A stretch of 64,000 nt of DNA from Paenibacillus sp. MMS20-IR301 (GTDB lineage Bacteria; Bacillota; Bacilli; Paenibacillales; Paenibacillaceae), in assembly GCF_032302195.1 (NCBI RefSeq), contig NZ_CP135275.1, positions 3,596,001 through 3,660,000 of the forward strand, in the 5' to 3' direction. The notes beneath the pieces were generated by a model. It did no database searches. It was given only the letters and a program-made list of their open reading frames with translations, and was not told the DNA's origin. Numbering within the stretch: position 1 is the first letter of the stretch; each line of letters begins with the position of its first letter. Shown here piece by piece: positions 1-9,730 of this stretch. The position numbers were made by a program, and so were the translations under genes.

Positions 1-197
1 CGCAGACCCGCAACTCCCAGGATTGCAATGCGTTAATGCGGCAATATATTTGTTTCGCAAAATACAGCTGAGACTTCCGAACGGATTCTGTGCAAAATAG
101 GTTCCGGCAGCTATGCCAACAAACATGCTTCGGTGCCAGTTTTGCGAATTATCCAAGGAAGACTATGCTAACAAAACTTTTAGGAGGAAATGTCATC

Positions 198-1883
198 ATG
201 GCAAACAAGAAAATGCGTTCAGACATGATCAAAAAAGGCTTCGACCGGGCTCCGCACCGCAGTCTTCTGCGGGCAGCAGGCGTTAAAGAAGAGGATTTCG
301 GCAAACCGTTCATCGCGGTCTGCAACTCCTATATCGATATTGTACCGGGCCACGTGCATCTGCAGGAATTCGGTAAAATTGTTAAGGAAGCTATCCGCGA
401 AGCCGGCGGAGTACCGTTTGAATTCAATACAATCGGCGTAGATGACGGTATTGCTATGGGACATATCGGCATGCGCTACTCGCTGCCAAGCCGCGAGATC
501 ATCGCTGATTCCCTGGAAACTGTCGTTTCTGCACACTGGTTCGACGGCATGGTCTGCATCCCTAACTGTGATAAGATCACCCCGGGCATGATGATGGGCG
601 CCCTGCGCGTCAACATCCCGACCATCTTCGTAAGCGGCGGACCGATGAAGGCCGGCGTAGACAGCAAAGGCAACAAGCTCTCCCTTACTTCCGTGTTCGA
701 GGGCGTAGGCGCCCATCAGGTCGGCAAGATCAATGATGCTGAGCTGCTTGAACTGGAACAATACGGCTGTCCGACCTGCGGATCATGTTCCGGGATGTTC
801 ACTGCCAACTCCATGAACTGTCTGGCCGAAGCCATGGGCCTTGCGCTTCCGGGTAACGGAACCATCCTGGCTGTCGCTGAAGAGCGCCGTGAGTTCGTCC
901 GCAGATCAGCTACCCAGCTGATGGAGCTGATCAAGCTGGATCTGAAGCCGCGCGATATCGTAACCAAGGAATCGCTGGACAACGCTTTTGCACTGGATAT
1001 GGCTATGGGCGGTTCCACCAATACCGTGCTGCATACGCTGGCACTGGCTCAGGAAGCTGAAGTGGACTATCCGCTGGAGCGCATCAATGAAGTGGCGAAC
1101 CGCGTACCTTACCTGGCCAAGCTGGCTCCGGCTTCCGACATCTTCATCGAGGATGTGGACCGGGCGGGCGGCGTCAGCGCTGTGCTGAATGAGCTGCTGA
1201 AGAAACCGGGCGCCATCTTCGGCGACTGCATGACCGTTACAGGCAAGACCATCGCCGAGAATGTAACCGGACATGAAATCAAGGATACCTCGGTCATCCA
1301 TACTATAGACAACCCTTACTCCCAAGTAGGCGGATTGTCTGTGCTCTATGGTAACCTGGCTCCGGAAGGCTCGATCATAAAGGTAGGTGCCGTGGATGCT
1401 TCCGTTGGCGGCTACCACAAGGGACCAGCTATCTGTTTCGATTCCCAGGAGCAGGCGCTGGAAGGCATTGCAAACGGCAAAGTTAAAGAAGGCCATGTCG
1501 TTGTCATCCGCTATGAAGGTCCAAAAGGCGGACCGGGCATGCCGGAAATGCTGGCTCCGACCTCCCAGATCGTCGGTATGGGCCTTGGCGCCAAAGTCGG
1601 CTTGATCACAGACGGCCGTTTCTCCGGTGCCTCCCGCGGGATCAGCATCGGCCATATCTCGCCGGAAGCAGCTGAAGGCGGCCCGATCGCCTTCGTAGAG
1701 GATGGCGACATCATTGAGCTGGATCTGAACAACCGCAAGATTGAGCTGCTGGTTGAAGAAGAAGTGCTGGCGGTCCGCCGCAACGGCTGGAAGGGCTTTG
1801 AACCGAAGGTGAAGACCGGTTATCTCGCCCGTTACTCCAAGCTGGTTACCAACGCAAGCAATGGCGGCGTACTGAAGATCTGA
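198..1883 (+). CDS. ilvD: Dihydroxy-acid dehydratase
   Basis: Dehydrates 2,3-dihydroxy acids to the 2-oxo acids that precede valine, isoleucine and leucine; cytosolic Fe-S enzyme. The 561-residue protein has the family length and full-length similarity. Visible cluster and metal motifs are VDDG (about 81-84), NCDKITPG (123-130) and CGSC (194-197). The reading frame is open back to position 90, but the ATG at 198 is preferred: it sits 10 bases after a perfect AGGAGG (182-187) and gives the canonical N-terminus (MANKKMRSD). No T-box is visible in the 197 bases upstream; the true promoter may lie outside the window. A strong hairpin-T-run follows the gene. Confidence 0.97.
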   Translation: MANKKMRSDMIKKGFDRAPHRSLLRAAGVKEEDFGKPFIAVCNSYIDIVPGHVHLQEFGKIVKEAIREAGGVPFEFNTIGVDDGIAMGHIGMRYSLPSREIIADSLETVVSAHWFDGMVCIPNCDKITPGMMMGALRVNIPTIFVSGGPMKAGVDSKGNKLSLTSVFEGVGAHQVGKINDAELLELEQYGCPTCGSCSGMFTANSMNCLAEAMGLALPGNGTILAVAEERREFVRRSATQLMELIKLDLKPRDIVTKESLDNAFALDMAMGGSTNTVLHTLALAQEAEVDYPLERINEVANRVPYLAKLAPASDIFIEDVDRAGGVSAVLNELLKKPGAIFGDCMTVTGKTIAENVTGHEIKDTSVIHTIDNPYSQVGGLSVLYGNLAPEGSIIKVGAVDASVGGYHKGPAICFDSQEQALEGIANGKVKEGHVVVIRYEGPKGGPGMPEMLAPTSQIVGMGLGAKVGLITDGRFSGASRGISIGHISPEAAEGGPIAFVEDGDIIELDLNNRKIELLVEEEVLAVRRNGWKGFEPKVKTGYLARYSKLVTNASNGGVLKI

Positions 1884-1924
1884 TCAGTCAGCCGCTGCAG
1901 CCCGGCATACATGCACCATCCATT

Positions 1925-1963
1925 AAGCAGTTCCTGCCGTATTCTGCGGCGGAGCTGCTTTTT
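1925..1963 (+). terminator. Rho-independent terminator of ilvD
   Basis: Stem AAGCAG..GCCG pairs with CGGC..CTGCTT, with one G-T pair and one bulge, followed by a run of five T. It lies 41 bases after the ilvD stop. Confidence 0.8.
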
Positions 1964-2032
1964 GCTGTGCAGAGCTTTAGTAGCCTGCCGTTTACACGCT
2001 GATCTGATATTACATATAAAGTCTTATCCTAT

Positions 2033-2070
2033 AAAAAAAGCCCCGCCGGCCATCAGGCCAGCGGAGCATT
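2033..2070 (-). terminator. Terminator of the polysaccharide deacetylase gene
   Basis: Read on the minus strand, the arms CCGCTGGCC and GGCCGGCGG (one mismatch, loop TGAT) are followed by CTTTTTTT. It lies about 20 bases past the stop of the deacetylase gene. Confidence 0.8.
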
Positions 2071-2092
2071 TGAAATAAAGAATAAGTGCATT

Positions 2093-3475
2093 TTAATGAA
2101 CTACGGTTGCACCTTGAAGCTCGGCTTCAAGAGACACGCCTTCTTCTTCCCGTACCCGCTCACGCTGCTTCACAGGCTTCTGCGGCCGCTGCTGGTTCAT
2201 CTGGTCAAGCAGCTGCGATACCGGCATCAGCATCATTTTGGGTACCAGCACCTCGCTGCGGACCTTCAGCCTCGCTCCGCCGGAAGGGTGGATGACGCTC
2301 AGCAGAATGCTGAGATAGAATTTGGTTGAGCTTGCGAATAAACCGCTCGGCAGATCCAGCACCATGAACCCGAATTTCTCCGGTCCCCGGTTGAGCAGGC
2401 TGACACCGTAAAGCGCCTTCGCTTCCGCCAGCTCCACATCACCGGCAATCCGCTCGGCGAGCACCGGCAGATCCTTCTCCATCTTACGGATCATCCGGAT
2501 CGCCAGCTGCGCGGAGGAGCGGGCATGAACGCCCAGCTCGAACAGCTGCCGGTTGTCAATATGCAGCTCAATGATCTTGTCGCCTTTGGATAACAGCTCG
2601 CCGTTATCCATCTGAACCGTATTGCCCTGATATTTGCGTAAGCGGTAATGCAGGAACGGATCAGCCGGGGAGATCGTCTTGATCTGGAACAAGAGCTGGA
2701 ACAGCTGCTCCCAGGCCAGCCACAAGCCTACGATCAGCCGTTTGCCGAAGGACAGGCGCTGAATTGGCGAGCTCTGCACAGCCTTGATCATCTCATCGAT
2801 CCGGATGCTGCGCAGCCCGCGGCGTTCAGCCTCCTGCAGCATCCGCTCCAGCGCAATCAGCATATGCTCGGGGGCATCCGGATCCGCGCCAAGCGTTGTG
2901 CCGCAGTCATGAAGCAGCATGACTTCGCCCGGATTCAGCTTGGCGATCAGCTTGTCAGTCAGGCGCTGCGCACCCAGCTTCGCCTTCCAGTCGCCGAACA
3001 TAGCCGACCAGAGCACTATCTGCACCTGCCGGCGCTTCGAGAAATCGAACAGGTTCACAATTCCCCAGGGCGGGCGGTAATAGGTGCTGCGCTCGCCGGT
3101 AATCCCGTAAATGATGTCGTCGGTGCGCTGAATCTGCCTTCTCACCGTTGCCGGTCGCATCAGCCAGTTCGTCTTATGCACATAATTGTGGATTCCGATC
3201 AGATGTCCCTCATCATGCATGCGCTTGATGATCTCCGGATGCTTCTCAGCGTGGGAGCCGACTACAAAGAAAGTGGCTTTGGCCCCGTAACGCTTAAGCA
3301 GATCCAGCAGCAGCGGTGTATAATGCGGATCGGGCCCGTCATCAAAGGTCAGGCCGTAATCGGTCCGCCCGATCCCTTTGCGGAAGACACGGTAACCGAA
3401 TATCCTGCTGATCATTCCGGGAATGAAAGCATAAAAGGTAGAAATGTAAAATAACCAGAGCAGCAAAGTCTGCAT
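2093..3475 (-). CDS. Polysaccharide deacetylase (NodB-type, CE4) with a C-terminal YkoP-like domain
   Basis: Probable metal-dependent deacetylase acting on cell-wall or extracellular glycan. One N-terminal hydrophobic segment (about 3-20) anchors or exports it. The CE4 motifs are clear: TFDDGPD (43-49, catalytic base plus metal Asp), H96-x3-H100 (metal histidines in HNYVH) and RPPWG (134-138). The CE4 fold ends near residue 245. The remaining 215 residues form a second domain of the kind seen in Bacillus YkoP-like proteins, function unknown. Start ATG at 3475 follows GGGGA. Monocistronic, with its own terminator. Substrate cannot be told from sequence. Confidence 0.88.
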   Translation of the reverse strand: MQTLLLWLFYISTFYAFIPGMISRIFGYRVFRKGIGRTDYGLTFDDGPDPHYTPLLLDLLKRYGAKATFFVVGSHAEKHPEIIKRMHDEGHLIGIHNYVHKTNWLMRPATVRRQIQRTDDIIYGITGERSTYYRPPWGIVNLFDFSKRRQVQIVLWSAMFGDWKAKLGAQRLTDKLIAKLNPGEVMLLHDCGTTLGADPDAPEHMLIALERMLQEAERRGLRSIRIDEMIKAVQSSPIQRLSFGKRLIVGLWLAWEQLFQLLFQIKTISPADPFLHYRLRKYQGNTVQMDNGELLSKGDKIIELHIDNRQLFELGVHARSSAQLAIRMIRKMEKDLPVLAERIAGDVELAEAKALYGVSLLNRGPEKFGFMVLDLPSGLFASSTKFYLSILLSVIHPSGGARLKVRSEVLVPKMMLMPVSQLLDQMNQQRPQKPVKQRERVREEEGVSLEAELQGATVVH

Positions 3476-3732
3476 GTAAATTCCCCGCTTTTCCAGAGTT
3501 GACTTTGGCTCGCCTTACGTCTGTAAGATATAGATGTGATACGGCCAAGTAGAGTAAGTAGAAGCGCCTGTGCTATCCCTCCTGGGGGACAATATACATT
3601 GTACGGCAAGAGCATCCTCAAAAAACGTTACCCCCTATTTTAACACAGCTGTCAAAGAAATAGACGCTTTTTTGGTAAAATCGTGTACAATGAATTAAAG
3701 TGAATATTGTAAAAAAGGAGTCGTTTATCTCT

Positions 3733-4938
3733 ATGCTGCCACTGTACAAGAAGTATTGGCGCACTTTTTTCGACATTGGACTGGTTCTGCTCACGCTGTA
3801 TCTCGTGATGCTGGCATTCAGCACCTTGTATAAGCTGGCTGCCCCGGTATTTCTGTCGTTTTTCGTGTTCCTGCTCATTGAGCCGCTTGCCCGGTTCCTG
3901 AACCGCAAGGGCATGGCCAAACCATTTGCCTCAGCAATCTCCGTACTGCTCTTCCTGATCATTCTGCTGGGCGCCCTGTTTGCAGCCGGACTGCTGATTG
4001 CCACCCAGGCCCTGCAGTTTCAGGACAGCCTGCCCAAATATACATACATCGTCCAGGAGCAGTTCAAGCAGACTACAGATTATCTTCAGCACAAGGTCGA
4101 TGCGCTGCCGCCTGATCTGACTGCCAAGCTTAACGGTTATTTCACAGATGCCACCAATATTCTATCATCCTGGCTGGTAACCTTCTTCAAATATATGATC
4201 GGCGTGCTCGGTTCCTTCTCTTCGTTTATGGCTAATTTCGGGATTGCGATCATTCTGGCCTTCTTCCTCAGCATGGAGATTAAGGACTGGCGTAAAATCG
4301 CCCATGACAAGATGCCTAAGACCTTCAAGACGGCTTATGCTTTTCTTCAGGGGAATGTATTCAAGGCGATCGGCTCTTATCTGAAAGCACAGCTGATACT
4401 GATCGGCATTACCTTTGGTATCGTGCTGGTCGGCCTTCTGGTCTTACGCACCGGCAATGTGCTGACCATGGCTCTGGTCTGCGCCATCTTCGATGTGCTG
4501 CCGCTGCTCGGAGTCTCAACGATTCTGATTCCCTGGATTATTTACCTCTTCATAGTTGGCAATGTGCCGCTCGCCATCGGACTGCTTGTTCTGCTCGCGG
4601 TAGTGCTGATTGTACGGCAGCTGCTGGAGCCTAAGATTACCGGCAACTCCATCGGCGTCTCGTCTGCTTTTCTGATGCTGTCGTTCGTCATTCTGTCGAC
4701 CTCAGCCTTTGGCATCGCCGGCCTGATCCTGTCCCCTATCCTGCTTATTCTGCTCAAGGAGCTGATCCAGCAAGGGTATCTGCAGCGCTGGATCTACCTG
4801 CCGCAGGAGGAGTTCATCGTCTCTCCTTTCGCCGCTTCCCAGCCTTCTACTGCAGGCGGACCTGTCAGCGGTGATCCGGGCGGGACTGCGGCTGCTCAGG
4901 CACCCGGAGAAGCTTCAGACAACAATTCAAATACCTGA
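3733..4938 (+). CDS. AI-2E family membrane transporter
   Basis: Multi-pass membrane protein of the AI-2E/PerM exporter family (401 residues; about eight hydrophobic segments, with a large extracytoplasmic region near 100-150). Members have been linked to autoinducer-2 export or ion antiport, so the substrate here is open. The frame extends to a GTG at 3700, but AAGGAG at 3715-3720 followed by ATG at 3733 (12-base gap) is the better start. The C-terminal 30 residues are low-complexity Gly/Ala/Pro. The 3' end overlaps the convergent PBP gene by 43 bp. Confidence 0.88.
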   Translation: MLPLYKKYWRTFFDIGLVLLTLYLVMLAFSTLYKLAAPVFLSFFVFLLIEPLARFLNRKGMAKPFASAISVLLFLIILLGALFAAGLLIATQALQFQDSLPKYTYIVQEQFKQTTDYLQHKVDALPPDLTAKLNGYFTDATNILSSWLVTFFKYMIGVLGSFSSFMANFGIAIILAFFLSMEIKDWRKIAHDKMPKTFKTAYAFLQGNVFKAIGSYLKAQLILIGITFGIVLVGLLVLRTGNVLTMALVCAIFDVLPLLGVSTILIPWIIYLFIVGNVPLAIGLLVLLAVVLIVRQLLEPKITGNSIGVSSAFLMLSFVILSTSAFGIAGLILSPILLILLKELIQQGYLQRWIYLPQEEFIVSPFAASQPSTAGGPVSGDPGGTAAAQAPGEASDNNSNT

Positions 4939-6707
4939 CCGAACAGCTTCGTGGCCGCCTGCGGGCTGCCCGGGGATACGTTCTCAACAGCAACAGACAC
5001 GGCATACCGCGGATTCTCCACCGGGCCGTAGCCGATGAACCACTGATTGTTGCGGGCAACGCCGTTGACCAGAATCTGTGCCGTACCGGATTTGCCGGCC
5101 AGCGGCCAGCCGGATTGCTTCAGCAGGCTGCCCGTACCTTCCGTTACTACTTTGCGCATCATTGTCAGCAGAATACGGGCTGTAGCTTTGGATATTCTGC
5201 CCTGCGGCGCGGGTGCCAGATGTCCCGGCAGCTCCTGAAGCGTCTGTCCGCTCGCAAAAGCAACCCGCTGCAGAATACGCGGTGCCCGGACCTCTCCGCC
5301 ATGCAGCAGCGTCACGACCAGATTCGCCGCCTGCAGCGGTGTAATCTGTACATCGCGCTGGCCGATGGCCGTCTGGACTCTGGCCCCGCCATCATCGGGC
5401 AGCAGCGTGGAGAAGATCGTTCCGGCCTGCTCCCCGGCAAGCGGCCGGAGCAGGGGCTGGCCAAGCGTGTTCTCCGCCTGCCAGCCGACATTCCTGCCAA
5501 GGCCCAGGGCCAGCGCTGCAGCTTGAAGCTGCGCCCCGCTCAGCCGCTCGGCAAGAGCAGCAAATACCGTATTACAGGACACGGCGAACCCTTCGGCCAT
5601 CGTAAGGGCGCCGTGTCCTTTGCCGTCCCGGCAGGTTAATCCGTATTTGCCGTACTCGCCTGTGCAGTAGAAGGCTTCCTCAGGCGAGGTTACTCCGGCC
5701 TCCAGAGCAGCAGCAGCGGTAACTATCTTGAAGATGGAGCCGGGCACAGCCGCCTGCAGCGCCCGGTTGTTCCACTCTCCGCCTTGCGGTGAGATCTGCT
5801 CCGGGTTATAGAACGGCAAAGACACCATTGCCGCAATATCACCGTTGCGGCTGTCCAGTACTACGACGGCTCCTTGCTTAATCCCTGCTTCAGCGGCCAG
5901 CTGCTCGATGCTATCTTGAAGCTTGCCGTCAACCGTTGTATATAATGCCAGCGGGTAATAGGGATTCCCCGGCGCCTTCACTGTAATAGGACTGCCCGGA
6001 ACCCGGTTGCCGCGGGCATCTACCTGGACTGCCGCTTCGGTATGCCCCACACCCTGCAGCAGCGGCTCAAGCGTCTTCTCCAGCCCGTCTGTACCCGTGC
6101 GCGGGATTCTCAGCCCTGTCGGCGATTGCTTGAGGGCTTCACCGGTGGCCTCCGACAAATACCCGAGCCATTGCCGCCCGCCGGCAGCGCCGCTGTACCG
6201 CCGGGCAAACGGCAGCACTCTGATTCCGTCCAGCTTCAGCTCCTCGACCTCCCGGGCCTGCCGGGGAGTCAGTGCAAGCGGCGCCGGACCCTGACCGGAG
6301 GGCCAGAGCAGCGGCTCCTTGAGTCCGTTGCGGGCGGACTGCAGCTTACTGTAGCTGACACCGAGAATTTCGGCCAGCCTGTGCAGCCGGAGCTCCTCTT
6401 CCGGCACATCCTCATCCTTGTGCGTGCCAAGGATGGATTCCTCCTGCGGAAACAGCGCGGCCGTCCAGATCGTTTCTCCCGCCAGCGGCTGCCCGTTCCT
6501 GTCGTACAGCCGGCCTCTCCCGCTGTCCAGCACCGTCTCCCGTTCACTCTGAATTTCGGCCATGGCGGCCATGGAATATTTCGTCCCGCCTACAGGCTGA
6601 TTCTTCAGCACCAGCTGGACATAAGCCAGCCGGACAATTAACCCGGCAACCATGGCTGCCAAGATCAGCAGACCCCAAAATATACGTTTGTTAACCAGCT
6701 TATGCAC
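4896..6707 (-). CDS. Class B penicillin-binding protein (D,D-transpeptidase)
   Basis: Cross-links peptidoglycan stem peptides outside the membrane. A single N-terminal TM helix (about 9-33) is followed by the PBP dimerisation domain (about 55-215) and the transpeptidase domain (about 255-600). All three active-site motifs are present: SIFK (Ser324-Lys327), SCN (377-379) and KSGTA (539-543). The 603-residue length is typical of PBP2/PBP3-like proteins. It starts with GTG at 6707, with GGAGG a few bases upstream. It is not next to division or shape genes, so an accessory (vegetative or sporulation) role is possible. Confidence 0.92.
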   Translation of the reverse strand: MHKLVNKRIFWGLLILAAMVAGLIVRLAYVQLVLKNQPVGGTKYSMAAMAEIQSERETVLDSGRGRLYDRNGQPLAGETIWTAALFPQEESILGTHKDEDVPEEELRLHRLAEILGVSYSKLQSARNGLKEPLLWPSGQGPAPLALTPRQAREVEELKLDGIRVLPFARRYSGAAGGRQWLGYLSEATGEALKQSPTGLRIPRTGTDGLEKTLEPLLQGVGHTEAAVQVDARGNRVPGSPITVKAPGNPYYPLALYTTVDGKLQDSIEQLAAEAGIKQGAVVVLDSRNGDIAAMVSLPFYNPEQISPQGGEWNNRALQAAVPGSIFKIVTAAAALEAGVTSPEEAFYCTGEYGKYGLTCRDGKGHGALTMAEGFAVSCNTVFAALAERLSGAQLQAAALALGLGRNVGWQAENTLGQPLLRPLAGEQAGTIFSTLLPDDGGARVQTAIGQRDVQITPLQAANLVVTLLHGGEVRAPRILQRVAFASGQTLQELPGHLAPAPQGRISKATARILLTMMRKVVTEGTGSLLKQSGWPLAGKSGTAQILVNGVARNNQWFIGYGPVENPRYAVSVAVENVSPGSPQAATKLFGQVFELLSEASPGA

Positions 6708-6772
6708 TGCAATTCCTCCATTAAGTGGGCTGTCCGGACCTTGGGTTCTATTATGCCCACCCCAAACGGCAA

Positions 6773-6808
6773 AATAACCGCATTTCCTAAAGAGGAAATG
6801 CGGTTATT
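6773..6808 (-). terminator. Terminator of the mannan importer/GH130/esterase operon
   Basis: Perfect 16-bp inverted repeat (6773-6788 with 6793-6808, 4-base loop), followed on the minus strand by TTTT. It lies directly after the stop of the CE7 esterase. Confidence 0.8.
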
Positions 6809-6817
6809 CTATGCCCG

Positions 6818-7777
6818 TTACAAGTTCAAAAACATCTGCAGGGACCGGTCCGCCAGATAAGGCAGATACTCATGCCCATATTCATGATACACCAGCAGCT
6901 CTTTCGGCGCCGTAATTTTATTGTACGCGGCAAATTGGGTCGAAGGGGGACAGACCGGATCAACGAGTCCTGTAACCCATAACACTCTGGCTTCTATCCG
7001 CTCTGCCAGATTCTGAATATCAATATAGCCTAACCGGTTAAAGATTTCTTCCTCGCGCAGATGATGCGGATCGAAGAAGCGGAAATAATAGTTAAGCTCC
7101 TCATAGGCAGAGACGGTAATGTTCGTCTCCCAGGCCCGCTTATAATCAGACAGGAACGGGTATACGGGCACTGCCGCCTTAATACGCGGCTCCAGCGAGG
7201 CACAGGCCACAGTAAGCCCGCCGCCTTGAGACAGCCCGAACGCGCCTACGCGCTCCGGATCAACCTCCGGCATAGCCATGAGGATGCGGGCTGTCTGGAC
7301 CGTATCCAGATACACATTGCGGTAGTAGAGCTTATCCGGGTCGGGATCATCAATCCCCCGGATCACATGCCCGCGGATGGTTGTCCCCGTAACATTAAGG
7401 GTATCCCGGGACGGTCCGCCCTGGCCGCGGCAGTCCATGGCCAGCACACTGATTCCATGCGCCGCATAAGCTACCTTCTCCAGCCAGTCCCCGCTGTCGC
7501 AGGAGTAGCCATGAAACATAACAACTCCCGGGCCCTGCTCACCGGCCGGCTTCTTAGATCTTACATATTTGCAGTGTATTCTGGCTCCGCCTACACCGGT
7601 GAAATACAGATGAAAGCAGTCTGCCAGCCCGCTTGTAAAATCTGCCGGAACCAGCTCATACTCAAGCGGCTGGGCATCCAGTTCTTGCATTGCACGTTCC
7701 CAATACTGCCCGAAATCATCAGGCTTCGGGCTGCTGCCTTCATAGGCTAATAATTGAGGCAAAGACCGTTCGTTCAT
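6818..7777 (-). CDS. CE7 acetyl esterase (acetylxylan esterase / cephalosporin-C deacetylase family)
   Basis: Removes acetyl groups from short oligosaccharides in the cytosol; no signal peptide. 319 residues, the usual CE7 size. The alpha/beta-hydrolase triad is visible: Ser183 in GLSQGG, Asp273 in GLVDPVCPP and His302 in GHE, plus the family RGQGG motif (117-121). The S-D and D-H spacings match B. subtilis Cah. It is the last gene of the importer operon, 29 bases after GH130. In a mannan locus it most likely deacetylates imported acetylated (gluco)mannan oligosaccharides (inference). Confidence 0.93.
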   Translation of the reverse strand: MNERSLPQLLAYEGSSPKPDDFGQYWERAMQELDAQPLEYELVPADFTSGLADCFHLYFTGVGGARIHCKYVRSKKPAGEQGPGVVMFHGYSCDSGDWLEKVAYAAHGISVLAMDCRGQGGPSRDTLNVTGTTIRGHVIRGIDDPDPDKLYYRNVYLDTVQTARILMAMPEVDPERVGAFGLSQGGGLTVACASLEPRIKAAVPVYPFLSDYKRAWETNITVSAYEELNYYFRFFDPHHLREEEIFNRLGYIDIQNLAERIEARVLWVTGLVDPVCPPSTQFAAYNKITAPKELLVYHEYGHEYLPYLADRSLQMFLNL

Positions 7778-7806
7778 AGAGATTCTCCTTCTGGCCGGTG
7801 CCTGTC

Positions 7807-8829
7807 TTATATCAGGCCAAGCCCAGCATCGTCGCCAACCTCTTCATGAGTCTGGATGACATAGTTAACAATCTCCTGGACGGTGGTGTACGCCACGCCT
7901 ACATAAGTATCTGCAGCACCGTAGTAGATTGCAATGCGGCCGGTTTCGGCATCAGTCAATGCTGCACAAGGGAACAGCACATTATTAACGAAACCTCTTT
8001 CCTCATACCATTCCTCCGGTGTAAGCACAAAGTTCCGGGAGCGGTATTTGACTCTGGACGGCTCATCCTTGTCCAGAATAACCGCACCCATGCTGTATAC
8101 AAGCCCGTTGCAGGTTGTAGTTACACCGTGATAGAACATTAGCCAGCCTTCACTGGTTTCTATCGGTGCAGGACCGCCGCCGATCTTGGTGCTCTGCCAC
8201 CAGCCTTGACCGCCCTTGCTCATAACATGACGGTGTTTGCCCCAATAGACGAAGTCCGGGCTTTCGCTCAGGAAGACATCCCCGAACGGGGTATGGCCGC
8301 TGTCGCTCGGACGGGACAGCATCACGAAGTTGCCATTCAGCTTCTTAGGGAACAGCACACCGTTGCGGTTGAACGGCAGGAACGGATTTTCCAGGCTGAT
8401 GAACGTTTTGAAATCCGTGGTTTTGGCAACCCCGATGGCTGCGCCATAGAAATCGGTACACCAGATGATATAGTAGGTATCTTCAACTTTTACAAGACGG
8501 GGATCATAGGCATAACGGGGTGCATACGGGTTGCCCGCTTCATCTTTAAACTGAATCGGTTCGTCAGCAATTTTCCAATCCAGACCGTCTGCGCTATACC
8601 CCATCCGCAGGTGAGGGCGGGTCGTATTGTCCTCTACACGGAACACGCCAAGGAAGCTGCCTTCATAAGCAATTACGGCACTGTTGAAGATCCGCGCAAC
8701 GCCTTTGGCCGGATTACGCTTAATTACCGGGTTATCATTATGTCTCCACACCGGATTGTCATTGTCTGCCGGTCTGTCCTGCCAGGGAATATTCGGCAGG
8801 CTATTACCGATGATCTGTACTTCTTTCAT
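7807..8829 (-). CDS. GH130 beta-1,4-mannooligosaccharide phosphorylase (copy 1)
   Basis: Phosphorolyses the non-reducing mannosyl unit of beta-1,4-manno-oligosaccharides, giving mannose-1-phosphate; cytosolic. 340 residues, a five-bladed propeller family. Asp109 in AYDPRLV occupies the conserved GH130 proton-donor position. HGV and GGGPAPIETSEGW are also typical of the family; by overall sequence I place it in GH130 subfamily 2 (mannooligosaccharide phosphorylases). AGGAGG lies 8 bases before the ATG. It sits downstream of the two permeases and is co-transcribed with them. A second copy about 90% identical in protein lies at 24381-25403. Confidence 0.93.
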   Translation of the reverse strand: MKEVQIIGNSLPNIPWQDRPADNDNPVWRHNDNPVIKRNPAKGVARIFNSAVIAYEGSFLGVFRVEDNTTRPHLRMGYSADGLDWKIADEPIQFKDEAGNPYAPRYAYDPRLVKVEDTYYIIWCTDFYGAAIGVAKTTDFKTFISLENPFLPFNRNGVLFPKKLNGNFVMLSRPSDSGHTPFGDVFLSESPDFVYWGKHRHVMSKGGQGWWQSTKIGGGPAPIETSEGWLMFYHGVTTTCNGLVYSMGAVILDKDEPSRVKYRSRNFVLTPEEWYEERGFVNNVLFPCAALTDAETGRIAIYYGAADTYVGVAYTTVQEIVNYVIQTHEEVGDDAGLGLI

Positions 8830-8893
8830 TGTTATGCTCCTCCTAATGTGACAGCCTCTGCTGCAATATTTGCTTATGAATCAAAGCTGCGGA

Positions 8894-9727
8894 TTATTTC
8901 ACGGAACCCTGTGCGAATCCGTTATAGATATACTTTTGCAAGGAAACAAATACTACCAGTGTCGGGATAATTGCAATCATAATCGCAGCACAGATAACCT
9001 CCCACTGCGATCCGTAAGGCCCTTTAAATTTGAACAGCGCAGTAGACACGACCTGCAGGCTGCTCTTGGGCATATACAGGAAAGGGGTATAAAAGTCATT
9101 GTAGATGTTAACGCCCTTCACGATAATCACCGTAACAATTGCCGGACTCAGCAGGGGCAGAATGATTCTTGAGTAAATCGTCCAGTAGGAAGCCCCGTCA
9201 AGCATAGCGGACTCATCGAGCGATTCCGAGATTGAATCCAGGAACTGCATGAAAATATACACAGCAATAATGTCAGTACCCAGGTACATCAGAATCGGTG
9301 CCCAGCGTGTATTAAACAATCCCATAGCATTGATGATCTGGAAGGTGGCAACCTGGGTGGTTACGCCGGGAATCAGGGTAGCCAGCAGAAAAGCGCCGAT
9401 CAGCAGCTTGCTGCCTTTAAATTTAAAGCGGGCCAGGATATATGCCATCATCGATCCGGTCAATGTAGCGCCGGCAATCGAAATGATCACGATGATGATC
9501 GTGTTCATGAATCCCAGCAGCATTTTACCGTCGACAAAAGCCTTGGTGTAGTTGCTGAAATTCAGCCAGTTCTCCGGCATTGTAAGCGGGCCTGTGCTCG
9601 CATACTCCGTATTGGTTTTGAGCGAAGCAAACAGCACGACAATAATGGGAACCAGTGCCGCAAGCGCACCGATAACCAGCGTAAGATACTTGAAGAAGGA
9701 GGCTGCGCTGTATTTTATCGTATGCAT
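8894..9727 (-). CDS. Sugar ABC transporter permease (MalG-like)
   Basis: Inner-membrane half of an oligosaccharide importer (277 residues, about six TM segments). The EAA-type loop that contacts the ATPase reads DESAMLDGASYWTIYSRIILP near residue 175-195. It begins three bases after the stop of the preceding permease and has AAGGAGG inside the end of that gene. No ATPase is encoded in the locus, as is usual for this importer class in Firmicutes, which share an MsmX-type ATPase. Its neighbours imply manno-oligosaccharides as substrate. Confidence 0.94.
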   Translation of the reverse strand: MHTIKYSAASFFKYLTLVIGALAALVPIIVVLFASLKTNTEYASTGPLTMPENWLNFSNYTKAFVDGKMLLGFMNTIIIVIISIAGATLTGSMMAYILARFKFKGSKLLIGAFLLATLIPGVTTQVATFQIINAMGLFNTRWAPILMYLGTDIIAVYIFMQFLDSISESLDESAMLDGASYWTIYSRIILPLLSPAIVTVIIVKGVNIYNDFYTPFLYMPKSSLQVVSTALFKFKGPYGSQWEVICAAIMIAIIPTLVVFVSLQKYIYNGFAQGSVK

Positions 9728-9730
9728 CTC

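Noticed and set aside
1..197. T-box or leader peptide upstream of ilvD
   Set aside because: No GGTACCGCG-like T-box core, no branched-chain codon run and no terminator hairpin is seen in the visible part.
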